Part shown: in pieces, positions 23,793 to 32,857 of the stretch | How the letters are laid out: each line of letters opens with the position of its first letter | How positions within the stretch are numbered: position 1 is the stretch's first letter | From: Acanthococcus lagerstroemiae | Taxonomy: Eukaryota; Arthropoda; Insecta; Hemiptera; Eriococcidae | Direction of reading: 5' to 3' | NCBI GenBank assembly: GCA_031841125.1 | Contig: CM063111.1 | Coordinates: forward strand, 37,646,955-37,710,954 | DNA length: 64,000 bases | The notes under the pieces: generated by a model | The model's database searches: none | Seen by the model: only the letters and a program-made list of their open reading frames with translations | Told to the model about the DNA's origin: nothing | Translations under genes and position numbers: made by a program

Positions 23793-24146
23793 CAGGGGCG
23801 GATCCAGGAAAAAAAATTCAAGGGGGGGGGTTACAATATGATTATTGTAGAAATATTTGAAAAGAAATACAGGTTGGCAGATGTGAATGGGGGCATTACC
23901 TAACCACTATGTACATCATACCCACAAACCAGTGTTCATATCATCTAATAATAAATAATAGATGTACCTACAATCTTGCAAAAATATGTATTATATGTAA
24001 ATGAACATCCAACTTTGTCTCGCGTCGTGGTTCACACTCCCTGTTCAGGAACAATATTTTGGTGCCCTGTAATGTGCGCGATTCAACAAAAAATCGCCAA
24101 ATTTCAGGGGGGGTTAACCCCCAAAACCCCCTTGGATCCGCCCCTG
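23793..24146. mobile_element. hAT-type MITE with CAGGGGCGGATCCA ends
   Basis: The left end CAGGGGCGGATCCAGG and right end TTGGATCCGCCCCTG are inverted. Poly-G/poly-C blocks lie just inside both ends. Flanks are only roughly similar (CACGGTAT versus CACAGTAA), so the duplication has decayed. 354 bp, non-coding. Confidence 0.75.
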
Positions 24147-25060
24147 CACAGTAATATGTATTTGATATGAATCATTTAATTCTCTGGTGTTACTACATAG
24201 ACAGTCCTACCTATGAGAGTATCCCTTATGTGGTACACATTTTTGAATCGGGGCTGTGCGTACTTTCGGAGTGAAAATCGGGCCGTTTTCGCCTTTTCGT
24301 CGGAGTTACGTATTACGTTCGCGTATTTTATTCTCCTCCTTGTTTCTGTGTTTTATGCTACGGTAAAAAGGCAGTGGGTAATGTACCTTTAATCTTAAGT
24401 ATTTTCGCTATTGGTGGCTAAGGGAGTCTTCAGATCTCGGGTGAGCAATATTTTTTTTAATCACCTTCGTTCGAGGGGACTTGGGTTCGAAATCGTAAAA
24501 TCGCGCATTTCCTTTTCCGTCGTTTTTTTGTGGGTCGAGTAAACCGCTGAGTTATGGGCAAAATTGCAATACCTCCACGAACCCATTTTAGATGGGCAAA
24601 TCGTCGCAAATTTACCAAGGATTTCTTTCATAAGGCAAATGTAACATCCGAGGGAGCCGAATTGAAACTCAAGTACCACCGACCGTACCTGTACCACTGT
24701 CGGCGAGGGTTCCTTCCTTTGCAAATTAGTTTATGCGTGGAAACAGTGATACGTCCCGTCACGATCCCACAGGCCACTTTGGTGGAGACATTATGCGCTT
24801 CGTTGGCCCAAATGGCCCCACGTTAATTTTCGTCGTCCATCGTGACCACAATATGGGGGAGGGATCATGTGGATACGTCATTTATGACCATTATCCGTAT
24901 CTGGACCACATTTTTTTTCTTCCCTACGTTAGCGCCAACCTCCGGGGCCGTGCAACATTAATTGGGCCTGCTGGCAACACCTTCCCGCAACATTTTTTCG
25001 AATTAAAAAAAAAACTCCATTTAGTCTCCAGGCGTGACTCAGCCCCCTATGGACAATGAT
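24147..25060. other. Intergenic, nothing recognised
   Basis: Mixed-composition spacer; overlapping frames of 87-108 codons at 24461-25059 on both strands are not convincing. Confidence 0.4.
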
Positions 25061-25069
25061 GAATCTTCT

Positions 25070-25250
25070 ATATTATAAAATCCAACAAACTGAATGAATG
25101 GGTGGATCGCGCGTGGGAATTTTTTTGGCTTTATGCCTCCGAATGTTTTTGGCTTTATACACTGAAGCGAGGCCGAAGGCCAAGCGATGGTTTATTTTGA
25201 CTGTGAAAATCAATGCGAGGCCGTAGGCCGAGCTACGGTTTATTTAATTT
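25070..25250. mobile_element. Possible Helitron-type terminus
   Basis: The block begins TCTATATTATAAAATCC, followed by GAATGAATGGGTGGATCG, and carries the palindromic GCGAGGCCGAAGGCC motif twice (about 25166 and 25203). This is reminiscent of Helitron termini and subterminal hairpins, but no Rep/helicase and no matching 3' CTRR end were found. Confidence 0.25.
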
Positions 25251-25259
25251 ATGAAAAAA

Positions 25260-25934
25260 GAACTAAAACAACCTGAATGTAAGATTCTTTTTCCTAATAA
25301 AAATTCATTCCGTAGCGTTTTCGTCCATTCATGGATTGATGCTACACGCTGTGGCAGCAGATAGGCAGAATGTAAAAATAAATTCGTGTTTGATAAGCAA
25401 TCAGCAAATGAATAATTGATTTGATGAAATTGCGAAATTGGTAGTCACTCATTTTTGCAATTGCGAGAAAGAGCTTTTTTTTTATTTTATATTCGAACTT
25501 GATTAATGTGCAGCTTATAGAAACGAGAAAGTGAAATTCCTACCTATTTTGTCACTGATTCACTTCTTACCGCAAGTAAGTCCTTATTTTCAAGCTGTGT
25601 AGAACAATATCTGATTTGAGAATATTGGAACGGCATGGAATAAATTAATCACTTGTATCTTATTTCTGTTTGAACATCAAATTTTACTATCTTCACTATG
25701 TTCCTGATCTGCACGAGTTCAATACCTTGACACCAGGTTCAAATCCGCAACAGAAAGCTAATTATTATAGAACAGACCTGGGTTCTAAGTTTTGAATACT
25801 GTACTATTGGAACCTCTTCAATCTAAGAATGTATGCCTCGGATCTAACATTAATTTATTCTTTTAATCTTCTTATTGGATTACCTATCAGTTTCTATCAT
25901 CTGGAATGTTTTCCTGTTCTGCAGGAGTTGAATA
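25260..25934. other. Intergenic, nothing recognised
   Basis: AT-rich spacer up to the Polinton target site; no frame or repeat of note. Confidence 0.4.
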
Positions 25935-25940
25935 CCTTTT
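25935..25940. repeat. Polinton target-site duplication, left
   Basis: CCTTTT, repeated exactly at 41400-41405. Confidence 0.9.
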
Positions 25941-25974
25941 AGTAGTATAGAAAGGTATGATCCTGGCTCGAGTT

Positions 25975-26365
25975 CACATTTTTCAGTGCTTTTCTGTTAA
26001 AAGCTCACATTTCTGAGCATTCACTGTTGAAAACATTTTTTCTGTGTGAGTTCTGTGCAATCCTAAACCAAGTTCACATTTCTGTAAATTTTCTGTTGAA
26101 AAACATTTTTCTGAGTGAATTCTGTTCTCTCTGGCTCGAGTTCACATTTCTGTACATTCTCTGTTGAAAACACTTTTCTGAGCATTCGCTGTTGAAGTCA
26201 CATTTTTGTACATTCGCTGTTGAAAACACTTTTCTGTGTAAGTTTTGTACAATCCTAGACCGAGTTCACATTTTTGTACATTCGATGTTGAAAACACATT
26301 TTTGTACATTCGCTGTTGAAAACACATTTGTGTAAGTTCTGTTCTCTGTAACCAAGTTCACATTT
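25975..26365. repeat. Outer tandem repeats of the left Polinton TIR
   Basis: Imperfect units of roughly 30 bp built on CTGTTGAAAACAC, TTTCTG and GTACATTCG, with longer-range copies of GAGTTCACATTTCTGT. The right TIR has fewer units (about 41075-41370). Small cysteine-containing frames here are repeat artefacts. Confidence 0.8.
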
Positions 26366-26646
26366 TTGTGTTGGTGTTAAAAGAATTGATATTGTAATAT
26401 AAAGTGGTCGAGTTTCCATTTTTTTATCAGACCACTTTTTTTTTCTAACTTGGATTTCAAGTGATTTTGGTTTGAAATCTTAATACTAAAAAAAATAATA
26501 AAAAAAAAATCGAAATGAATTGATAACCTAGTTTAAAAAAAAAAAATAAAAAAATAAATAAAAAAAAATAATAAAAAAATTTAAAAAAAATCGAAAATTG
26601 ATAACCTAGTTTAAAAAAAAAAAATAAAAATATTATATATTATAAA

Positions 26647-27430
26647 ATGGAAATGATTGAAAGTAAAAGCAATAACTTTAATTTTGATGACTCTACACCT
26701 GTGTATCTAAAAAGATACCATCAGTGAAAGTGATTAATCAAGAACCTGTAGGCCTCTGGATGTCTAATGAAAATTTGATGTCTTGTGAGTGGAAAAAAGT
26801 TGCAACGAGTCATGTTCAGATGCCAGCTGTGTAGAACATTTTGTAAATACAAAACCGCACACAATTGAGACTCGAGATGGATCAATTCAAGGTAGGATTA
26901 TTGATAAAAATCGTATTTTAATCATTAGACGCCAACTTAAACTTATCAGACTTTCTCGAAATGATTACTCTTTTGCTGGTTATTGGGTAAAAGGAGATAC
27001 AGACTATATTTCAGCACGTAAGTATCTCTTAGTGTTTCTAGATGAAAAGAATCATCCACTACATAAAGAACCAATCCAACTTACAGCTAGAGGTGTATTT
27101 CAGGTAGAATTTGATAAGAATTTATTAAAGTTTAGAAAAGAATTTAAAACAGTTTATAGTAAAACACGAGGTGTAATGTCAGATTTATGGTATTCTATGC
27201 TTGTGTTCTGTCCTACTTTTGTATCAAACGTAGTAGGTTCTTTAAAAAAGAGTAGAGCATGTTGTATTGAAAATTATATTGTTCCAACAGAATCTAATTT
27301 GAACTCTTTATGTGTAGGTAGAGATAAAGAAGTCTCAAAAATTGTTGAAGCTATGTTTAATGATTCTGAAAAATGGAAAGCTGAAAATAGTAAACCTTTC
27401 ATAACCACATTAGTTATTAAAGTGTTATAA
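26647..27430 (+). pseudogene. TIR-borne unknown gene, left copy, frameshifted
   Basis: Homologous to the intact 261-residue gene at 39996-40781. Compared with it, this copy lacks one base near 26699 and another near 26790, so the N-terminal part is out of frame. The rest stays open to 27430 and encodes an identical protein sequence over about 200 residues. The last residues differ because the two TIRs diverge there. The start ATG at 26647 and the TATA-like block before it are conserved. No ATG reopens the main frame; it resumes at a GTG at 26789. Whether it yields any product is doubtful. Confidence 0.8.
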
Positions 27431-27642
27431 TGTATTTTTATATGATTTTTCATATAAAAATAATACTTATTTGACTGTCTTTTTTTTCTTTTTCTTTTTT
27501 CTCATTTTTTTAAACACCTGTTCGATAATATTCCAACAGAAAATTATAATACACATCCAGTTGAATTTATTTTCTGAATTGTTCTCTGAATTGTTTTCTG
27601 ATTGCATACCTATTTATAAGAATATTTTTTTTTTTTTTTTTT

Positions 27643-28824
27643 TTAGTTTTTAGGAGCAGGTCTAACCGCTCTAGATATAGGTTTGTATTCATAACAAACA
27701 GGTTGTTTCAAAAGAACAAATATTTCAGCTGTATTAGGAAAATCATCACGCCATGAGAATATAATTTGTACATTGGCTACATCTGTTTGTAGAGCGTCAG
27801 GTTGTCCTGTAAGATCAAAGCAAAAGATAGTATATTCTTTTTCAAATTGCACAAGATCAATTAAAACATCGTCTTTTCCATTGTAATTTTTAAAATATGT
27901 ATATAAAGCTCCTGAATCCTTTTCATTAAAATTTAATCGCATTTGCTGACGAGGATATTCATAACCATTGACATTGAAACGTACATCATAAGGATTACAA
28001 TGATCAAATTTACTTTTATCAGCAAAGAGATCATTGTTCCTTTTATTTTGGAAAACTACAAAAGCATATTGTGATGTAATATCTGTAGGAATTGACCACC
28101 TAAATTCTTTTCCTGATACACTACCAGCAGGTTTCTTTAAACATTGCCAATGCTCAAAATTCATACGAATTGGTATGTCTTTATTTAACAATGGTAAAAC
28201 TTCTTTTTCAAGTTGTAATGAAAGCTTCACCACTGGCATTCTCCAAGTTATATACTTCAGATTCAATTCCACAGTATAATCTTTTAAATTTGGGTCAACT
28301 TGTAGCATATTTGTAACACCATGTTGTTCTCTTGCTAGTATCAAGGATTGACTAACATTAAAGAGAATTTCTTTATAAGTTCCAAAACCTAGAAACATAT
28401 CGAAAGGTAATGCAACTTTGAAGTAACCATTCGCATCAACATTCATGTAATCATTATTTAGATTCCATCCTGCATTAGAATACTTGGTGGTTTTGGACAG
28501 TGAAACGAGACCATTAATGGTGCTGGCTACACCTGGATACTCCAATATATCTACCTGAACATCAGAAATTCTATAAATAATTTGCCTAAAAATATGGAGA
28601 AACCCATTATTAATTACTTGTACTGTACTACGATCGAAACTCGCAATTTTTTTGTCTTTATCACGTACTATCAGACGACCAGCTATAACTACCTCGCTTT
28701 TCCAAGGTAAAGTACAAATATTAGGAGTATTTATTTCAATTATAATTTCCTCATCTTTTTTATTTATATCAATATTATTAGCAGTGGAGAATTCTATTAA
28801 TTCAAAACTTTCGTAACCATTCAT
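27643..28824 (-). CDS. Polinton major capsid protein (double jelly roll)
   Basis: 393 residues. Recognisable family blocks are an N-terminal strand region ending in a FRQIIYRISDVQVD segment followed by GVASTINGLVSLS (~95-130), YSNAGW (~135-140), WRMPVVKLSLQLEKEVLPLL (~213-232), and the C-terminal FDHCNPYDVRFNVNGYEYP (~287-305) with QMRLNFN. These match the double jelly-roll capsid protein of Polintons and adintovirus-like elements, which is predicted to form the hexagonal capsomers. It is somewhat shorter than many relatives, but no stop or shift interrupts it. It is the last gene of the minus-strand cluster, next to the penton gene. A TACTATAA block directly precedes the ATG, as for its neighbour. 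A 20-bp poly-T stretch follows the stop. Confidence 0.85.
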   Translation of the reverse strand: MNGYESFELIEFSTANNIDINKKDEEIIIEINTPNICTLPWKSEVVIAGRLIVRDKDKKIASFDRSTVQVINNGFLHIFRQIIYRISDVQVDILEYPGVASTINGLVSLSKTTKYSNAGWNLNNDYMNVDANGYFKVALPFDMFLGFGTYKEILFNVSQSLILAREQHGVTNMLQVDPNLKDYTVELNLKYITWRMPVVKLSLQLEKEVLPLLNKDIPIRMNFEHWQCLKKPAGSVSGKEFRWSIPTDITSQYAFVVFQNKRNNDLFADKSKFDHCNPYDVRFNVNGYEYPRQQMRLNFNEKDSGALYTYFKNYNGKDDVLIDLVQFEKEYTIFCFDLTGQPDALQTDVANVQIIFSWRDDFPNTAEIFVLLKQPVCYEYKPISRAVRPAPKN

Positions 28825-28853
28825 TTATAGTATTTTTTTTTTTTTTTTTTTAA

Positions 28854-29570
28854 TTATCGTACTTCACGTATGATTAAAAATGCCCAATATGTTTCACCAT
28901 TATTTTCAAGTGGATTGCCATTCTGATCATAAAGGTTTAATACAATCTCGCTTATTTCTTTATTTCTCACTCTATAATATTGAGTTTCATTTGGTGTATA
29001 GATTATTTTTTCTCCGGGTAGTGATGATATAGGAAAATAAAAAAGTATTTTTTCATTACCGTTATTACATTCATTACATATCCCCTTAATGCTTTCAATA
29101 GGAAAAATTTTAACGTGGCTATCAGATTCAACTTCTTTTCCAGCTGGTATAATTTGCTTAGTAAAACCCAATATATTACCAACAGAAGTCACATCTCTTA
29201 AATCTATTATATGTGATGGACTCCCCATTATTATGGTATGAGCGTATTTATTTATTTTCAAGGTTATATTAGCAGCCCTAGCATGTTTACTTTCATGTAT
29301 ACATTTAATAATATCAGCTACTTCATAAATACCAGGATCAAGTACTATAGTTGTAGGTAATTCGTTCACCTCCTTATAAAAAGTAAGTGAATTGTTTTTA
29401 GTTACAGTTATATTGAAAAAACGATAAGATGTGTGGAAAGATTCTAACCCAATTTCCCATTCTTTATTAGGGTTGAGTCTAATAATGTCATCAACTCCAC
29501 TAAAATCATGATAAAGAACAGAATCTGTACCGCTCATAAGCATACTGTAAGAACCATTTATATATTTCAT
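28854..29570 (-). CDS. Polinton minor capsid (penton-like, single jelly roll)
   Basis: 238 residues. The position immediately upstream of the major capsid gene and the pattern of short beta-strand segments fit the Polinton minor capsid protein. Typical features are EWEIGLESFHTSYRFFNIT near residues 37-55, VLDPGIYEVADIIKCI at ~76-91, and a C-terminal strand pair around EIVLNLYDQNGNPLENNGE and TYWAFLIIREV. The family forms pentameric vertices of the capsid. The frame is intact; the stop lies 30 bp before the capsid ATG, and its own ATG overlaps the protease stop region. The TACTATAA block before the ATG is the same as that of the major capsid gene. Confidence 0.75.
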   Translation of the reverse strand: MKYINGSYSMLMSGTDSVLYHDFSGVDDIIRLNPNKEWEIGLESFHTSYRFFNITVTKNNSLTFYKEVNELPTTIVLDPGIYEVADIIKCIHESKHARAANITLKINKYAHTIIMGSPSHIIDLRDVTSVGNILGFTKQIIPAGKEVESDSHVKIFPIESIKGICNECNNGNEKILFYFPISSLPGEKIIYTPNETQYYRVRNKEISEIVLNLYDQNGNPLENNGETYWAFLIIREVR

Positions 29571-29938
29571 TTATAGTATTTTTTTTTAATTTTTAATAAA
29601 TATTCTATGCACCGTCTACCACAATTTGTTTCATCAAGTTTTTGATCCTGCGTATAATTATAAGTAATTCTAGACTGTCCAAAATATTTCACTAATTCTG
29701 GTGGTGGAATGTTACCAAACGGTTCATAAAAATCAACTTGTGAATCATTCTTACAGTAAGCAGTCCAATGAGTTCCAGAGTGGTCTGAAGTGTCTAAATT
29801 TACAATTCCACATTCATATTTTTTGATTTTTGGTGGTAGCTCATCAAGCATAAAAACTCCTCTGAAATGAGGTATTTGCAATTTTTCAGCATATGCTTCT
29901 ATTTCAAAATTAGTTAATGCGTCATTCTTGATGGTTAT
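29567..29938 (-). CDS. Adenovirus-type maturation protease (Ulp1-like), start unclear
   Basis: A cysteine protease that processes capsid or core proteins in relatives. Counted from codon TTG at 29881, the active-site residues are H38 (GTHWTAYC), E53 (FYEPFG), Q80 and C87 (TNCGRRC), in the adenain order. The frame runs further upstream to about 29938 with residues typical of the family N-terminus (TNFEIEAYAEKL), but contains no ATG there. The nearest ATG lies in the 3' end of the upstream gene, in a run of 14 A, and is one base out of frame. Either the A-run has slipped (decay or assembly error) or initiation is unusual. It overlaps the penton start by 4 bp. About 124 residues, near the family's usual size. 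Confidence 0.8.
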   Translation of the reverse strand: MTIKNDALTNFEIEAYAEKLQIPHFRGVFMLDELPPKIKKYECGIVNLDTSDHSGTHWTAYCKNDSQVDFYEPFGNIPPPELVKYFGQSRITYNYTQDQKLDETNCGRRCIEYLLKIKKKYYK

Positions 29939-31362
29939 TTTTTTTTTTTTTCATTATCTAAGATTTTTTTAATTACTTGTTGAGTGATCATGTCACCCCC
30001 AATTTTTCTTTTTTTAACGCCATCGCATTTTTTTTTAACGCCATTTTTTATTTTTTTAACGCCATTTTTTATTTTTTTAACGCCTCTTTTATTTTTCTCA
30101 ACACCTAAACAGTCTTTTTGAATACTACCATTAACGCCATTTTTTATTTTTTTAACGCCATTTTTTATTTTTTTAACGCTCTTTTTCTTTAGAACTTCGT
30201 TAGGTATTTGTAGATATTGTCCTATGCCTTCACCAGACTTGTACTCCAACTTTTCATTACGACGTTTTCTCTCTTCTACTAACTCGTCATTGGCTTTCTT
30301 ATTATCAATTGCTTGCTTGGCGGTTGATATTAAATTACCTACAGTTTCTACTATTTTAGTACCTACTTCTACAGCAGGTTTAGCTGCTGCAATAGCAGCC
30401 AATCCTGCTAGGATAGCTGGTGGGAAGAATCCACCATTTTTAACCTGCTTCAGTTGTGTTTTGTTCAGTTTTAGCTTTAAACCTTTTCCCTTGGTTTTTG
30501 CTGTCTCAATTTGATTCACTTGTGCTTTTGTTAGAGGTAAATATGTTTCGTTCTGTGTGCTATTTTTAGTTCTGATTAAATTTTCGTATCCTAAATTTAG
30601 TACAACAGGTACCCCTTTTTCAACACCAATATTAATTTTGTCAAGTTGTTCCTTATCTGGATTGATAGGATATTTAATGTATCTACTTACTTTGATACCC
30701 TCCCCTTTTTTGTTTCGACCATTGATAGCTGTTTCCCGATAAATATAAAATCCTTTACCTTTTTTTTCCTGTTTGTTAACATATAAATTATTCAAATAAT
30801 TCATTATTTCTGGGAGATCATTAGTGGTTGTTTTTCGATCAATATAAAATCCTTTGCCTTCTGTTTTCTGATTATTATTGGTTATGGTTTTTCGATCAAT
30901 ATAAAATCCTTCACCTTTTTTAGGTAATATTTCATTAGGTAATCGCAAATGTTGTCCTAATCCACAGTTTTTACTCATATTATTTATATTATAAAATTTT
31001 TTATAAATTCCTAAACCTAACTTCTGTTTTAATTTCATTAAATTTACTGCTACATATGCTGGAATTTTTTCATCTAATTTAGCATTAGGATCTTTGACAC
31101 GCTCCCAGGCTCGCCATGTGAATCTGTTATCAGCATAATCACGTTCATTAGGATCATCTGTATTTGCATAATCTACATCATGATCCATAGCTATTTCATC
31201 TAATTTATTTTTCAGTTTTACACCTTTTTGAATATCGAGGTCTGTATTCGAACCAGGACCAAGAGCTTTATATCCGGGCCAGTGAAGTGGAAATGGTACA
31301 TATTTACCAATTGTATCCACAATATCACCACCTCTTTTAGATAATCCACAGTTTTTACTCAT
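29935..31362 (-). CDS. Phospholipase A2-domain virion protein with basic tail
   Basis: 475 residues. Residues ~25-90 look like a parvovirus-type phospholipase A2 domain: calcium loop Y31-KALGPG, then catalytic H61-D62 with Y65. In parvoviruses this domain helps particles leave endosomes. Adintovirus-like elements carry similar domains. The start motif MSKNCGL recurs at residues 129-135. GEGFYIDRKT-like repeats occur at ~150-225, and a QYLQIPNEV repeat of the earlier LRLPNEI at ~382. A hydrophobic Ala-rich segment at ~311-345 (FFPPAILAGLAAIAAAKPA) may be membrane-active. The last ~85 residues are Lys-rich repeats (KKIKNGV) that could bind DNA. The whole resembles several small virion proteins joined; glycine-rich repeat boundaries might be protease sites, which is inference. 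Confidence 0.75.
   Translation of the reverse strand: MSKNCGLSKRGGDIVDTIGKYVPFPLHWPGYKALGPGSNTDLDIQKGVKLKNKLDEIAMDHDVDYANTDDPNERDYADNRFTWRAWERVKDPNAKLDEKIPAYVAVNLMKLKQKLGLGIYKKFYNINNMSKNCGLGQHLRLPNEILPKKGEGFYIDRKTITNNNQKTEGKGFYIDRKTTTNDLPEIMNYLNNLYVNKQEKKGKGFYIYRETAINGRNKKGEGIKVSRYIKYPINPDKEQLDKINIGVEKGVPVVLNLGYENLIRTKNSTQNETYLPLTKAQVNQIETAKTKGKGLKLKLNKTQLKQVKNGGFFPPAILAGLAAIAAAKPAVEVGTKIVETVGNLISTAKQAIDNKKANDELVEERKRRNEKLEYKSGEGIGQYLQIPNEVLKKKSVKKIKNGVKKIKNGVNGSIQKDCLGVEKNKRGVKKIKNGVKKIKNGVKKKCDGVKKRKIGGDMITQQVIKKILDNEKKKK
30006..30182. repeat. 21-bp coding repeats in the virion-protein gene
   Basis: AACGCCATTTTTTATTTTTT-like units recur, with a partial gap at ~30085-30130, and encode the KKIKNGV repeats of the basic tail. 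Confidence 0.85.
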
Positions 31363-31378
31363 ATTTATAGAAAAATTT

Positions 31379-32194
31379 TTAGAAAACTGTTTTTTGAAGT
31401 TCCTGGCGATAAAATTTACCTAAAATTTCTTCACCCTTCAAATCTTTAATAGAATAGACGGGAGGGTTTGTGTGGAATACTTTGTCAACTACAAATATTT
31501 CTCTTGTCCAGTTGTTCTTATACTTGTTCTCAAAAGTTTCTTTCTTTTTGGGTATTCTCACACGATCTCCTTCCTTGAATTTTGGTCGCGTGGAGAAACT
31601 TGAAGAATACATTCTATGAAAAATTTCTTGTTCATTTGTTTTATTCACATCACAAGGACGCATTCCTATTGTTCTATGTACCCTCACATTATTATATTCG
31701 TGCAATATCTCTGGTATAAATGGAACCCATTTATGATTCTTATGAATCTCAAAAATTATTCTCAACATCCCATTAATGGTTCTGTTTACTCTCTCACCAA
31801 TTGCTGATTTTTCCTCATTCTCTGTGTGATACATATGAATATTATATTTTCCCATTAATTTTTTAAAAACTGAATTTACAAATTCTGTACCTTTGTCGAC
31901 ATGTAATTTTTTAGGTGGACCATATTCGCTTTCTTCAATAATTTTCTCAAAAGCTTGAGAAACCTCTTTCCCTGTTTTTTCCTTGAGGGGTTTTATCCTG
32001 AGTACTTTTGAGAAGGTGTCAATAACTACTAACATATACTTATAACCCCTATTTTCTTTTGAATACTGGGACATAATTAATAAATCACCTGCCCAGATTT
32101 CATTGATTTCATTTGTGATAATTTTTCTTTTCTGAAATTTTTTTATCACAGGTTTATGAAGTTCTTTGGCTTCAAGTTCAACTAATGACTGCAT
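31379..32194 (-). CDS. Polinton integrase (retrovirus-like)
   Basis: 271 residues. The rve-type catalytic core has D37 (IWAGDLL), D100 (LHVDKGTEF) and E134 (IGERVNRT), in the D,D-35-E arrangement with 33 residues between the last two. A C-terminal beta-barrel-like region (KFKEGDRVRIPKKKETFENK, then VYSIKDLKGEE) may be the DNA-binding part; no chromodomain is evident. An N-terminal zinc-binding HHCC domain is not visible, only a basic stretch. It inserts the linear element and makes the 6-bp duplication seen at both ends. It lies between the virion-protein and coiled-coil genes, with a TATAAAAA block before the ATG. The frame is intact. Confidence 0.92.
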   Translation of the reverse strand: MQSLVELEAKELHKPVIKKFQKRKIITNEINEIWAGDLLIMSQYSKENRGYKYMLVVIDTFSKVLRIKPLKEKTGKEVSQAFEKIIEESEYGPPKKLHVDKGTEFVNSVFKKLMGKYNIHMYHTENEEKSAIGERVNRTINGMLRIIFEIHKNHKWVPFIPEILHEYNNVRVHRTIGMRPCDVNKTNEQEIFHRMYSSSFSTRPKFKEGDRVRIPKKKETFENKYKNNWTREIFVVDKVFHTNPPVYSIKDLKGEEILGKFYRQELQKTVF

Positions 32195-32236
32195 TTTTTA
32201 TATTACTTGACATTTTCTATTGACCTTCATGATAAC

Positions 32237-32854
32237 CTACATTTTGAACATTTCTGTCTTTTCCTCTAATATTTTTTGAACATTTTCATTTGTTTGTGGT
32301 AAATTTTCCTGCAATATTTTCTGAATATTTCCAGTTTTTTGTGAATTTTTCTCCAATATTTTCTGAATATTTTCAGTTGTTTGTGGTAAATTTTCCTCCA
32401 ATATTTCTTGAACATTTTCCTCCAATATTTTCTGAATATTTTGATTTGTTTTTGATATATTTTTCAATTCTGTTAAAATTGCTCCTAATTGGGTAATATT
32501 GAAAAGTGAATTCTCGCAGGTGGTAGCCAATCCAACTACCTGCCGCGTAATATTTTTCAGTTCAGTTACAGCTGATTGATCATGTTCAGTAATCTTTTTC
32601 AGTTGTGGTAAAATACTGCTTGTGTTATCCTTTATATTGTTTATGTACTCTTTCACACCATTAGCATACTCTATTATACCAACAGTATAATTTTCATTAT
32701 TAATGACATTTTTTATACATTGTATTATCATATCTGAAATTTCGCCAACATCTTTTATGACAATTTTCAGAACAGACTCTAAGATTTTCCCCGTGTTATT
32801 CTGAATTTTTTCAACTGATTCATACAAATAATGATGATTTTTTCTAGTAAACAT
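32237..32854 (-). CDS. Unknown coiled-coil protein of the Polinton
   Basis: 205 residues, not assignable to a family. The C-terminal third (~140-205) is made of imperfect repeats of the type ENIQKILEENLPQT, predicted from the spacing of Ile/Leu to form a coiled coil. The N-terminal part is also helical, with regular hydrophobic spacing (SVEKIQNNTGKILESVLKIV). No signal peptide or clear membrane span. Its place between integrase and the split unknown gene suggests an accessory virion or fibre-like role, but that is a guess. TATAATAAATG surrounds the start. The repeats are also visible at the DNA level (32270-32450). Confidence 0.65.
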   Translation of the reverse strand: MFTRKNHHYLYESVEKIQNNTGKILESVLKIVIKDVGEISDMIIQCIKNVINNENYTVGIIEYANGVKEYINNIKDNTSSILPQLKKITEHDQSAVTELKNITRQVVGLATTCENSLFNITQLGAILTELKNISKTNQNIQKILEENVQEILEENLPQTTENIQKILEKNSQKTGNIQKILQENLPQTNENVQKILEEKTEMFKM

Positions 32855-32857
32855 TTA

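Larger units (their letters stand above)
25941..27465 (+). repeat. Polinton terminal inverted repeat, left
   Basis: It matches the complement of 39961-41399 almost base for base, apart from indels in the outer tandem repeats and A-rich spacer and two one-base deletions in the gene it carries. It also differs for a few tens of bases around 27411-27430 before the match resumes to 27465. It is about 86 bp longer than the right copy. Confidence 0.9.

Noticed and set aside
26142..26327. Cysteine-rich 61-residue peptide in the Polinton TIR
   Set aside because: It is a translation of the outer tandem repeats; the right TIR has a different repeat number and a different frame.
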